Assembly (NCBI GenBank): GCA_035471805.1 | Contig: DATIPS010000017.1 | Span: forward strand, 1 to 48,581 | Origin: Acidimicrobiia bacterium | GTDB lineage: Bacteria; Actinomycetota; Acidimicrobiia; Spongiisociales; JAHEDJ01 | DNA length: 48,581 nucleotides | Direction of reading: 5' to 3' | Part shown: one piece after another, positions 23,482 to 31,018 of the stretch | How positions within the stretch are numbered: position 1 is the stretch's first letter | Layout: the number at the start of each line of letters is the position of its first letter | Notes under the pieces: generated by a model | Database searches by the model: none | Told to the model about the DNA's origin: nothing | What the model saw: the letters and a program-made list of their open reading frames with translations, nothing else | Position numbers and translations under genes: made by a program

Positions 23482-24027
23482 ATGAAGTTCGACGTCGACG
23501 CCCTAGCTGATCAGCTCCTCGCTGGCCCAGACGGTGACGAGCACCGTCTCGGGGACCTCTGGGCCGAGCATCCCGAGGTGATCCTGTTTCTCCGCCACTT
23601 CGGCTGACTGACTTGTCGGGAGCGGGCCGGTCAGGTCCGTGAGAGATACGACGAGATTCTCGACACCGGTGCGGGTGTCACCGCCATCGGCACCGGCGGT
23701 CGGCGCTACGCCCAGGCTTTCATCGAAGACGAACAGGTTCCGTTCCGTGTCCTGCTCGACGAAGAGGGAACCGCGGCCGAAATAGCGGGCACGAAGAAGC
23801 TGGGAGTCGGAACGATCGTCTCCCCGTCGGCCTGGGCATCGGCGGCGAGGAGCTTCGCCAAGGGACATCGTCAGGGGCGCACGGGCCGCCGGCCGTTTCA
23901 ACTCGGCGCAACGCTCGTCATCGGCCCCGGGAATCAGCTCCTCTACGCCGACTACGAAGACCACGCCGGCGACCATGCCGACATCGACGAGGTGCTGTCG
24001 GCCATCCTCGCGTCAAACGAGGGATAA
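23482..24027 (+). CDS. Peroxiredoxin-like (AhpC-TSA_2 / SelU-like) protein, probable selenoprotein with in-frame UGA at codon 42
   Basis: A 181-residue thioredoxin-fold protein read through an in-frame TGA at 23605-23607. Upstream of it the frame gives FLRHFG; downstream it continues TCRERAGQVRERYDEIL and stays open for 139 codons to TAA at 24025. In this family the motif is FLRHFGCxxCRE, so the UGA sits exactly at the first redox Cys (U-L-T-C). Further landmarks: AIGTGG, AFIEDEQVPFRVLLDEEG, KGHRQGRTGRRPFQLGATLVIGPGNQLLYADYEDHAGDH and the final DEVLSAIL. A hairpin with a GGUCA loop follows the UGA. Homology to SelU/PRXL2-type proteins suggests thiol/peroxide chemistry. A nonsense-mutated gene is the alternative. 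No strong ribosome site is seen at ATG 23482. Confidence 0.85.
23623..23639 (+). promoter_or_regulatory. Candidate bacterial SECIS hairpin
   Basis: CGGGCC (23623-23628) and GGTCCG (23634-23639) form a six-pair stem (one G-U) closed by the loop GGUCA. The loop begins 21 bases after the UGA, inside the 16-37 range reported for bacterial SECIS elements, and starts with G as they do; the GGUC core equals that of the fdhF element. An overlapping alternative stem (CTGAC with GTCAG, starting right after the UGA) could also form. Confidence 0.6.
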
Positions 24028-24194
24028 CTCCTTCCCCGATCCGGCCGGGCGATCTGAGCGGATCGACGACGATTTCTGCTCTGGCGGACCCGGACCTCCC
24101 TCCGTCGGGCCGGACAAAGCGGGTTTCTCGTCCTGATTTGCTGCACGGTTCCGTCGATCCGCCCTCGGTCAACCAGGATGATCTCTTGAGGCGA

Positions 24195-24515
24195 TCACGC
24201 GCCCAGGGCGCGACTCAGAATGCCGAGCCGCGCCGGGATCGGCCGGTAGTAGACCCACCTGCCACGTTTCTCACTCTCGACGAGTCCTGCCGAGCGCAGG
24301 ACTTTCAAATGGTGACTCACAGTGGGTTGGGAAACCCCGAGAGGGTCGACCAGATCACACGCAGCGCAGGCTTCGCCGGTCGCCGCGATCAGGCTGAGCA
24401 GCCTGAGCCTGGTCGGGTCGGCGAGTACACCGAACCATTCGGCAAGCATCCCCGCTTCCTCCGGTGCCAGAGGCTCGTCGAGTAGAGGGGCGCAGCATTC
24501 GATGACGGTTTGCAT
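24195..24515 (-). CDS. ArsR-family metal-responsive repressor
   Basis: A 106-residue winged-helix repressor. WFGVLADPTRLRLLSLIA is the classical ArsR opening, GEACAACDLVDPLGVSQPTVSHHLKVLRSAGLVESEKRGRWVYYRP is the HTH and wing. Cys at CAACDL sits where ArsR/CadC members place metal ligands in helix 3, with a further CC at residues 7-8, pointing to thiol-metal sensing. ATG 24515 has AGGA upstream. It lies 28 bases below the permease gene on the same strand and is presumably its repressor. Confidence 0.92.
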   Translation of the reverse strand: MQTVIECCAPLLDEPLAPEEAGMLAEWFGVLADPTRLRLLSLIAATGEACAACDLVDPLGVSQPTVSHHLKVLRSAGLVESEKRGRWVYYRPIPARLGILSRALGA

Positions 24516-24543
24516 GTCGGGGTCCTTTCGAGTTTGCGCCTAA

Positions 24544-25521
24544 TCAGAGCAGGAGCTGACCGAGCCATCCCATTGCGAGTGCTCCCGCGAACAGTAGTGC
24601 CACCACCAGACCGACTACCCGCTTGCGGGCGATGATGAACAATCCGCTGATCGCCCCCAGGCTGGTGCCGGCTCCGGTGACGAGGAAGGCAAGAGCCGGG
24701 CCGGCCCCCATGCCACCGTCCATCAGAGCAGTCAGCAAGGGCAGCGACGCTTCGGTGCTGAGGTAGGCCGGGATGCCGATCAACGCGGCCAGCGGCACGG
24801 CCAGCAGCGAGTCTCCGCCGAGGTATTCGGTGATCCACTCGGTGGGGATCGCTTCGATGACGAGATATCCGGCGGCCGTGAACCCGAGGAAGAAGATGAG
24901 GAGTTTGCGGCCGACCGTGCGCAACTCGAGGAGCAGTTCATCGAGTTTCCAGCGCCGGCGCAGCGAGGGGAACTCCATTGTGGAGGCTGCCCCCGGTCCG
25001 ATGCTCGCAGCGACCGGTTCCGTGATCGCGCAAGAGCTGGACGTGCAGGCTTCTCCGTCTGCTGCCCGGACGCGGGCCTGGCCCTTCAGCCAACCGGCTT
25101 TGTCGAGGACTGCTGCGACGCCGCCGGAGGCGAAGCCGAGCACGATGGTTCCTGTGAAGAACAGAATCGCGAAGGGCCATCCGAGGAGGCCTGCAGAGAA
25201 AAACAGTTCCGAAGGGCTGGTCAGAGGGGAGGCGACCATGAATGCCACCAGCGGCGCCCACGGTGCCGAACTGGCCAGCATCCCCAACAACACGGCGGTT
25301 GTGCCGCAGGAGCAGAACGGGGTCAGGGTCGCCACCAGCACTGCTCCACCGACCGCGATGGCGGTGCGTCGGCTCAGCATCCGGGAGGCGCGATCGGTAC
25401 CGACGTACACGGAGATCATCGCCGCAGCGATCACGGAGATCGCCAGAAACGGCCACACGCGACCGAGCGTGGTCAAGACATCGCCCAGCACACGTCCTAA
25501 GAGTTCGGGCAACCAGTTCAT
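24544..25521 (-). CDS. ArsP/SO_0444-type metal efflux permease
   Basis: A 325-residue membrane permease of the ArsP_1 family (PF03773). Eight or so helices in two halves; the family motif TPFCSCGTTAVLLGML near residue 67 carries Cys-x-Cys, and the middle cytoplasmic loop holds EACTSSSC, a metal-binding Cys pair typical of SO_0444-type Cu/Zn or arsenical exporters. The second half has the mirrored GIPAYLSTEASLPLL and FLVTGAGTSLGAI segments. Two adjacent ATGs (25524 and 25521) follow AAGGA; the second has better spacing. First gene of an operon with the ArsR repressor. Confidence 0.88.
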   Translation of the reverse strand: MNWLPELLGRVLGDVLTTLGRVWPFLAISVIAAAMISVYVGTDRASRMLSRRTAIAVGGAVLVATLTPFCSCGTTAVLLGMLASSAPWAPLVAFMVASPLTSPSELFFSAGLLGWPFAILFFTGTIVLGFASGGVAAVLDKAGWLKGQARVRAADGEACTSSSCAITEPVAASIGPGAASTMEFPSLRRRWKLDELLLELRTVGRKLLIFFLGFTAAGYLVIEAIPTEWITEYLGGDSLLAVPLAALIGIPAYLSTEASLPLLTALMDGGMGAGPALAFLVTGAGTSLGAISGLFIIARKRVVGLVVALLFAGALAMGWLGQLLL

Positions 25522-25557
25522 CATGACGTCCTTTATATATTGATGGCTATCGATGCG

Positions 25558-25586
25558 ATCATCCCACATATATAGATAGATGTCAA
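25558..25586 (-). promoter_or_regulatory. Promoter of the permease-arsR operon
   Basis: On the minus strand a perfect TTGACA (25586-25581) and GATGAT (25563-25558) are 17 bases apart. The region from 25530 to 25590 is markedly AT-rich for this genome and contains CATAT/ATATG and ATTGAT/ATCGAT half-site pairs around the expected transcription start near 25551, where an ArsR dimer would sit. The operator itself cannot be fixed by eye. Confidence 0.55.
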
Positions 25587-25703
25587 TATGTTGTTCTGCG
25601 GACCGAACCCCCTCAGTGATGCCCCAATGAGAGCCCGAGGACGGGTCGGCGTACCAGCGGTGAAGGGATGACGCCGTCCCGTCGGTGGCGTACGATCTAG
25701 GGC

Positions 25704-26723
25704 ATGCTTACCACCACCATCGCAGGAAGCCTTCCAAAACCCTCCTGGCTCGCCCCACCCCGGGAACTGTGGGCGCCGTGGCGCCTCGAAGGTCACGAGC
25801 TAACCGAGGGACAGCACGACGCCGTGAGCATCGTCGTCCGCGATCAAGAACAGGCAGGGATCGACATCGTCAGCGATGGAGAGCAGACCCGTCGCCACTT
25901 CGTCACGACCTTCATCGAGGGCCTGGATGGAGTGGATTTCGAGCATCGGGCCACCGTGAAGATCCGCCAACGGTACGACGCGTCCGTTCCGAGAGTGGTG
26001 GCCCCGGTCGCCAGGACCGCACCGGTCTACGTGGAGGATGCCCGGTTTCTTCGAACGCAGACCGAACGGCCGATCAAGTTCACGCTTCCCGGCCCGATGA
26101 CCATGGTCGATACCCTGGCCGACGAGTACTACCGGGACCGTGAGCAGCTGGCCATGGCGTTTGCAGAGATCCTCAATGCTGAGGCCCTCGAGCTGGAAGC
26201 GGCCGGCGTCGACGTGGTCCAGTTCGACGAACCCGCCTTCAACGTATACATGGATGATGTGCAGGCATGGGGAGTGGCGGCACTCGAGCGCGCCGCCGCC
26301 GGGATAGAGGCGAAAACGGCGGTGCACATCTGTTACGGATACGGGATAAAGGCCAACATCGACTGGAAGGGCTCCCTGGGCGAGGAGTGGCGCCAGTATG
26401 AGGACATATTCCCGGTGCTCGCCGCTTCGGCCATCGACCAGGTCTCTCTGGAGGTTGCCAACTCGCACGTCCCCGTCGAACTCCTCGGACTGCTCGAAGG
26501 CAAGGACCTGCTCGTCGGTGTTATCGATGTTGCGACGGATGTGATCGAGACGCCGGACCAGGTGGCGGCAGTCATCCGCACCGCCTTGCAGTACGCGCCG
26601 CCGGACCGGATCTTCCCGTGCACCAACTGTGGGATGGTCCCGCTGAGCCGTGAGGTTTCCCGCGGCAAGCTCCGGGCACTCGGCGCCGGCGCCGGGATCG
26701 TGCGCCGAGAACTCAACGGCTGA
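25704..26723 (+). CDS. Core-MetE-type cobalamin-independent methionine synthase-like protein
   Basis: A 339-residue protein equal to only the catalytic C-terminal half of MetE. The zinc ligands are in place: His208-x-Cys210 (VHICYG), Glu250 (VSLE) and Cys309 (TNCGM); DEPA at 175-178 is the homocysteine-binding motif, and IAGSLPKP is the usual opening. Full MetE is about 750 residues; core-MetE proteins of this size use a methyl donor other than methyltetrahydrofolate polyglutamate in archaea and some bacteria. The donor here is unknown. A TACGAT -10 box ten bases before ATG and no ribosome site suggest a leaderless or near-leaderless start. Confidence 0.88.
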   Translation: MLTTTIAGSLPKPSWLAPPRELWAPWRLEGHELTEGQHDAVSIVVRDQEQAGIDIVSDGEQTRRHFVTTFIEGLDGVDFEHRATVKIRQRYDASVPRVVAPVARTAPVYVEDARFLRTQTERPIKFTLPGPMTMVDTLADEYYRDREQLAMAFAEILNAEALELEAAGVDVVQFDEPAFNVYMDDVQAWGVAALERAAAGIEAKTAVHICYGYGIKANIDWKGSLGEEWRQYEDIFPVLAASAIDQVSLEVANSHVPVELLGLLEGKDLLVGVIDVATDVIETPDQVAAVIRTALQYAPPDRIFPCTNCGMVPLSREVSRGKLRALGAGAGIVRRELNG

Positions 26724-26769
26724 AGACCACTGTGTCTGCCGATGGGGGTAGACGATTGCCGGAGGGCGT

Positions 26770-27375
26770 CTACAGCAGTCCGTTCCTGGTTGCCCAGACG
26801 ATTGCCTCGGTCCGACTCGTGACGCCGATCCGCTGGTACATCCGCGCGAGTATTCGAAACATCTCGCGCTCCGAGTAGCCGGCCCGGCTTGCGATCTCGG
26901 GAACGGTGACCCCCTCCGTCAGGGCGCGCAGCCATCCCAGTTCGGCTTCGTCAACCCATGCCCCCGGATCGGTCGGTGGTGGAACCCGGGCCGCCATGGC
27001 CCTGGCTATCTCCGCGGGAAGCACCGCCAGCCCCTCCATGGCCCCCTCCAGGGCGTTGACGAGGTGCTCCGTTGGATCCTCCTCTCCCACCGCCGTTATC
27101 GCGCCGAGACGGATCACCTCGGCGATTGCTCCAACGTCGGGATCCGGCGAAATGCCGACGACGGGGATGTGGGGGTGCTCATCGCAGAACGTCCGCACTG
27201 CATCCTTCATAGCGTCGTCCCGAACGACCACGACGATACCGGCACCACCGACTCCGGGCGTCCACGCCTCCAGGTCATCGATCGGGACCGGCTTGAAGCC
27301 GGCGTCCTCCAGAACGGAGATGAGCCCTCGCTGAACCGTCGGGGTTCTCGCTACTACTCCGATTCGCTTCTGCAT
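26770..27375 (-). CDS. LuxR-family DNA-binding response regulator
   Basis: A 201-residue regulator. Residues 1-120 have a receiver-like fold (IGVVARTPTVQRGLISVLEDAGF, VVVVRDDAMKDAV, IPVVGISPDPDVGAIAEVIRLGAITAVGE) but the acidic phospho-acceptor pocket is not obvious: the strand end reads VVRDD rather than a clean D-M/L-x-M-P. Residues about 140-201 are a LuxR-type HTH (ELGWLRALTEGVTVPEIASRAGYSEREMFRILARMYQRIGVTSRTEAIVWATRNGLL). No kinase gene is adjacent. ATG 27375; no ribosome site. Confidence 0.85.
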   Translation of the reverse strand: MQKRIGVVARTPTVQRGLISVLEDAGFKPVPIDDLEAWTPGVGGAGIVVVVRDDAMKDAVRTFCDEHPHIPVVGISPDPDVGAIAEVIRLGAITAVGEEDPTEHLVNALEGAMEGLAVLPAEIARAMAARVPPPTDPGAWVDEAELGWLRALTEGVTVPEIASRAGYSEREMFRILARMYQRIGVTSRTEAIVWATRNGLL

Positions 27376-27521
27376 GGAGGCAGCGTACCTGCGCAGCAGG
27401 GCCCTGCCGGGCGAAAGGCGGGACCCTGCCAAATGTGGGCAGGCCACCCCGATCGTCTGTCGTGGACCGGCGGACTCCGCGCAGGGGATGATCCCGTCAG
27501 CGCCTCGACGAGTCGGGGCTG

Positions 27522-27537
27522 GTGACCGGGAGGTCAC
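27522..27537. promoter_or_regulatory. Small palindrome upstream of the repeat-protein gene
   Basis: GTGACC (27522-27527) and GGTCAC (27532-27537) flank GGGA, 50 bases before the ATG at 27587 and in the likely promoter zone. A regulator site is possible; nothing else in the 211-base intergenic stretch is distinctive. Confidence 0.3.
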
Positions 27538-27586
27538 GCGGGTTCGATAGTCGTAACCCCGCATGCTCGAATAGAGGAGGAGCAAC

Positions 27587-28408
27587 ATGTCCGATCAAGG
27601 TCTTGGATCCCGGGTGCAGAACGGTATCACCGGGTTGCTGAATGGAACGGGAAGCATCGTCAAGGGTGCCGCGGATGTGGCGCGGGATGCAATCGTGACC
27701 ACCGTCAAGGGTGTTGGAGACATCGGTGGAAGTCTCTCCGGGACCGTCGGCCAGGTACTCGGCGGCGCACTCGATGCCGTCGGCGAAGTAGGCACCGGGC
27801 TGGTTCGTACGGTGAAGGGTGTCGTCGTCGGCGTCGTTCAGGGTGTCGGTGAAGTGGCAACGGTCACAGTCGGTGTGGTCTCCGACACTGTGCGGGCTGC
27901 CATCAAGGGAACAGGCGCCATAGGCTCGGATGTCGCCAGAACAGCCTCGGCAATCGCCGAAGGCGTGATCACCGCCACCAAAGACACCGGTGTAGGGCTC
28001 GCGGAGGGTGCGGTCGCCCTCGGCCGTTCGGCCATCGGAGGCGTCAAGGAGATAGGCGGAGACGTCATTGCCACCGCCAAGGGAACGGTGTCCGGCGCAG
28101 TGACCGGCGCAGCCGAGGTCGGAGGCGACGTACTCGATGCAGTCCGCAGCACGGCCAGAGGCCTGGTCCAGGGTGCGGGCGAAGTTGGGGCCGACGTTGT
28201 CGACGTCACGACCGGCGCAATCACCGGCGCCATCGAAGGGGCCAAGTCCATCGGCATCAGTGCTGAGGAAGCCGCTCAGGCAGCCGCCGCAGGTGCCCTC
28301 GAAGCTGCTGAGGAAATCGGCGAAAAGGCGGTTCACGCAGTCACCGATGTTGCAGCCGGCGGTGTCGGCGGCGTGAAGAACATTCTCAAGGGCGGTTCGG
28401 AAGCGTAG
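27587..28408 (+). CDS. Protein of twelve 22-residue amphipathic repeats
   Basis: A 273-residue protein of Gly, Ala, Val, Thr with scattered Asp/Glu/Lys and no signal peptide, Cys or aromatic residue. From residue 22 it is built on a strict 22-residue period: the box Gly/Lys/Ala-Glu/Asp-Ile/Val-Gly returns at 44, 66, 88, 110, 132, 154, 176, 198, 220, 242 and (KNIL) 264, usually followed by x-Asp-Val. The C-terminal repeats turn Ala/Glu-rich. Twenty-two residues equal two 11-mers, the period of amphipathic helices that lie on lipid surfaces or of LEA-type protectants. A very strong GAGGAGGAG site precedes the ATG, suggesting high expression. Function unknown; a surface-coating or desiccation role is inference. 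Confidence 0.85.
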   Translation: MSDQGLGSRVQNGITGLLNGTGSIVKGAADVARDAIVTTVKGVGDIGGSLSGTVGQVLGGALDAVGEVGTGLVRTVKGVVVGVVQGVGEVATVTVGVVSDTVRAAIKGTGAIGSDVARTASAIAEGVITATKDTGVGLAEGAVALGRSAIGGVKEIGGDVIATAKGTVSGAVTGAAEVGGDVLDAVRSTARGLVQGAGEVGADVVDVTTGAITGAIEGAKSIGISAEEAAQAAAAGALEAAEEIGEKAVHAVTDVAAGGVGGVKNILKGGSEA

Positions 28409-28436
28409 GTAGTCCGGCCACCCGGAACGCCGATCG

Positions 28437-28468
28437 GGATGGATCCTCCTACAGTGGGGGATCCATCC
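28437..28468. terminator. Stem-loop after the repeat-protein gene
   Basis: GGATGGATCC (28437-28446) pairs perfectly with GGATCCATCC (28459-28468) around a 12-base loop. It lies 28 bases after the stop of the repeat protein and 50 before the RimK-like gene on the same strand, so it would separate their transcription. No U-tract follows. Confidence 0.55.
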
Positions 28469-28517
28469 GCGATTGCACAAAACCGCCGCTGGCGGCAATG
28501 ACCCACTTAGGAGCCAG

Positions 28518-29723
28518 ATGAAACTCGCCATCCTCTCCCGGGCGCCGGGCGCCTACAGCACGCAGCGCCTCGTGGCCGCTGCCGAGGACCGGGGACATGA
28601 GGTCAGGGTGTTGAACACACTGCGGTTTGCCATCGACCTCGCAGGCGACGAACCCGACCTCCAGTACCGCGGCAAACCAATCAGCGACTACGACGCGGTG
28701 CTCCCCCGGATAGGTGCCTCGATCACTTTCTTCGGACTGGCGGTAGTGAGGCAGTTCGAGCAGATGGACGTCTATACGCCGAACACTGCGCACGGCATCG
28801 CCAATTCACGTGACAAGCTCCGGTCCATTCAGATTCTCTCCCGTCACGACATCGGCATCCCGGCCACGACGTTCGTCCGGGACCGCGCCGATGTGCTGGC
28901 GGCGATCGATCGTGTCGGCGGTGCCCCGGTGGTGATCAAGCTCCTCGAAGGCACGCAGGGGATCGGGGTGATCCTCGCCCCGGACAAGAGGGTCGCCGAG
29001 GCAGTCATCGAGACGCTGCAGAGCGCCAAGCAGAACGTACTCATCCAGCGGTTCGTCTCAGAGAGCAAGGGCCGGGACATCCGGGCTCTCGTGGTGGGCG
29101 ACCGCGTTGTCGGCGCAATGCGACGCACCGCCATCGGTGATGAGTTTCGTTCCAACGTTCACCGCGGTGGAACGGCTCGGGCCATCGAGATCGATCCAGA
29201 GTACGAGCGGGTCGCGGTTCAGGCCGCCCAGATCATGGGACTGCGGGTGGCCGGAGTGGACATGCTGGAGAGCAAAGACGGACCGCTGGTGATGGAGGTC
29301 AACTCGTCCCCCGGCCTCGAAGGGATCGAGGGCTCGACCGGGCTTGATATCGCAGGTGCCATCGTCGACTACATATCCACCCAGGTGAACTTCCCCGAAC
29401 TCGACATTCGCCAGAGGCTCACCGTTTCCACCGGGTACGGGGTGTCCGAGATACACGTGAGAGAGGGCGCCGACATCCTCGGCAAGGCCATCAACGACTC
29501 GGGTCTGCGTGAGAGAGACATTGTGATCCTCACACTGACGAAGGGAACGAGGGTGATTCCGAATCCGCGAGGCGAGCGCGTGCTGGAAGCAGACGACCGA
29601 TTGCTTTGCTTCGGGAAGCTCGAGTCGATGAAGGAACTGGTCCCCGCCCGGCGCCGCCGCCGCTCCCAGCCGAAGGTGCAGCCGTTGCCGGACGATCCGC
29701 TGCACGAGCACGAAGCAGTCTGA
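28518..29723 (+). CDS. RimK-family ATP-grasp ligase fused to an RCK_C domain
   Basis: A 401-residue enzyme. Residues 1-300 are an ATP-grasp glutamate ligase of RimK type: KLAILSRAPGAYSTQRLVAAAEDRGHEV opening, SRDKLRSIQILSRHDIGIPATTFV, VVIKLLEGTQGIGVILA (ATP loop), VLIQRFVSESKGRDIRALVVGD and VMEVNSSPGLEGIEG (metal ligands). Residues about 310-395 form a TrkA-C/RCK_C ligand-binding domain (VREGADILGKAINDSGLRERDIVILTLTKGTRVIPNPRGERVLEADDRLLCFGKLE). RimK proteins add glutamate or similar residues to protein or small acceptors. ATG 28518 follows AGGAG. It overlaps the next gene by one base (TGATG), forming a two-gene operon. Confidence 0.93.
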   Translation: MKLAILSRAPGAYSTQRLVAAAEDRGHEVRVLNTLRFAIDLAGDEPDLQYRGKPISDYDAVLPRIGASITFFGLAVVRQFEQMDVYTPNTAHGIANSRDKLRSIQILSRHDIGIPATTFVRDRADVLAAIDRVGGAPVVIKLLEGTQGIGVILAPDKRVAEAVIETLQSAKQNVLIQRFVSESKGRDIRALVVGDRVVGAMRRTAIGDEFRSNVHRGGTARAIEIDPEYERVAVQAAQIMGLRVAGVDMLESKDGPLVMEVNSSPGLEGIEGSTGLDIAGAIVDYISTQVNFPELDIRQRLTVSTGYGVSEIHVREGADILGKAINDSGLRERDIVILTLTKGTRVIPNPRGERVLEADDRLLCFGKLESMKELVPARRRRRSQPKVQPLPDDPLHEHEAV

Positions 29724-30685
29724 TGCCTCCGAAACGAGCACCCTTCAAGATCGCCGGTCACCAGGTGAGCGGCGGTCGTCGGAAGAAGATCGAGATTCCG
29801 ATCGCCAAGCTGATGTCGGGTACTTCGGTCTCGCTGCCGATAATCGTCTGGCACGGGAAGACCAAGGGGCCGACTGCCTGGATCAGTGCCGCCGTCCACG
29901 GAGACGAGATCGAAGGTGTCGAGATCATCCGCAGGGTCGCCAATCGGATAAGCGCCCAGCGGATGCGGGGAACCGTCATCGCGATCCCGGTAGTCAACGT
30001 GCACGGTTTCAACACCGGAGATCGCTACTTGCCGGATCGTCGAGACCTCAACCGCTCCTTCCCCGGTTCCAGACGCGGGTCGCTCGCCTCCCGCCTCGCT
30101 CACCTCGTGATGGATCAGGTCGTGAGTCGGTGCGACTACGGGATCGATCTTCACACCGGATCGGATCACCGCACGAATCTCCCGCAGATCCGTGCGGACC
30201 TCGACGACTCCGTGACCCTCCGGCTTGCCCAGGCCTTCGGTGCACCGATCGCGCTGCACTCGATGACGAGGGATGGTTCGCTGCGCCAGGCCGCCACCGA
30301 GAGAGGCGCCAAGGTACTCCTCTACGAAGGTGGGGAGGCGTGGCGATTCGACGACAACTCGATCAAGGCAGGCGCCGCCGGGGTCCTGCGGGTACTGGCC
30401 GCCACCGGATTCATCGATCCCGTCGCTCCCGATGTCGAGCCTTCGCTCGTGGCGAGATCGTCGAAGTGGATCCGTTGCGGGCGGAGCGGCATCATTCAGC
30501 GCGATGTCGAGCTCGGGGAGCGGGTAACAGCGGGCGAGGTTGTCGCCCGCATTCATGACACCTTCGGAAAGAAGCTGGGGGAAGTCAAGTCGGGAACCAC
30601 CGGATTGGTGATCGGTCACACGCAGCACCCGCTCGTCAATCGCGGAGACGCGATCGTGCATGTGGCGGAGGTCGAACCGGCGTGA
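29723..30685 (+). CDS. Succinylglutamate desuccinylase/aspartoacylase-family zinc hydrolase
   Basis: A 320-residue M14-like deacylase. Zinc ligands His59-x-x-Glu62 (AVHGDEIEG) and His144 (IDLHTGSDHR) are present, with PDRRDLNRSFPG supplying the substrate Arg residues. The C-terminal beta domain (GIIQRDVELGERVTAGEVVARI, TGLVIGHTQHPLVNRGDAIVHV) is typical. The start codon shares a base with the RimK stop, so the pair is translationally coupled; RimK-like ligase plus AstE-like hydrolase is a recurring pair in bacteria, consistent with making and trimming or recycling an amide-linked acidic residue. The substrate is unknown. Confidence 0.92.
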   Translation: MPPKRAPFKIAGHQVSGGRRKKIEIPIAKLMSGTSVSLPIIVWHGKTKGPTAWISAAVHGDEIEGVEIIRRVANRISAQRMRGTVIAIPVVNVHGFNTGDRYLPDRRDLNRSFPGSRRGSLASRLAHLVMDQVVSRCDYGIDLHTGSDHRTNLPQIRADLDDSVTLRLAQAFGAPIALHSMTRDGSLRQAATERGAKVLLYEGGEAWRFDDNSIKAGAAGVLRVLAATGFIDPVAPDVEPSLVARSSKWIRCGRSGIIQRDVELGERVTAGEVVARIHDTFGKKLGEVKSGTTGLVIGHTQHPLVNRGDAIVHVAEVEPA

Positions 30686-31018
30686 ACCAGGCCCGTCGAT
30701 CCGTGTGAAACCGCCTCTCGCGGGTTCACGCCGCCGGCCCGCGACGCATTCGCAACGCCATCTTCCGTCGCGACACCGCTGCCCCGGCAATGTTCGGCCT
30801 GCCCGAACCACCGTCCTCCCCGGCATCCGGAATCAGGGTGGCCTCATGCGCCCCACGGCGATGGGCGGGACTCCTTGCGGCGACTGCACCCGGATTGAGG
30901 TTGCCCGGGCCGTTCGGACATTCGAATGTAACGGTTTCGTTACCCGCCCGTGACCTCCACGAGACCCCGTGGAGAGATGATGGGGTTGCATCTCATAGGC
31001 GATGGAAAGAGACCTGCC
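30686..31018 (+). other. 333-base intergenic stretch before the GerMN lipoprotein gene
   Basis: No frame looks coding. The only clear structure is GTAACG-GTTT-CGTTAC (30928-30943), a 6-bp palindrome about 75 bases before the lipoprotein ATG, well placed for a regulator of that gene. An inverted GTGAAACC/GGGTTCAC-like pair near 30708-30730 just after the aspartoacylase stop could weakly end that transcript. Nothing else is distinctive. Confidence 0.4.

Noticed and set aside
23503-23976. 157-residue minus-strand frame over the selenoprotein gene
   Set aside because: It is the antisense shadow of a conserved thioredoxin-fold frame and has no family pattern of its own.
23482-24027. Frame interrupted by TGA read as a pseudogene
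   Set aside because: The stop falls exactly on the redox Cys codon, both halves match one family without gap, and the downstream part is long and intact; Sec decoding explains it better, though pseudogene status is kept as the alternative.
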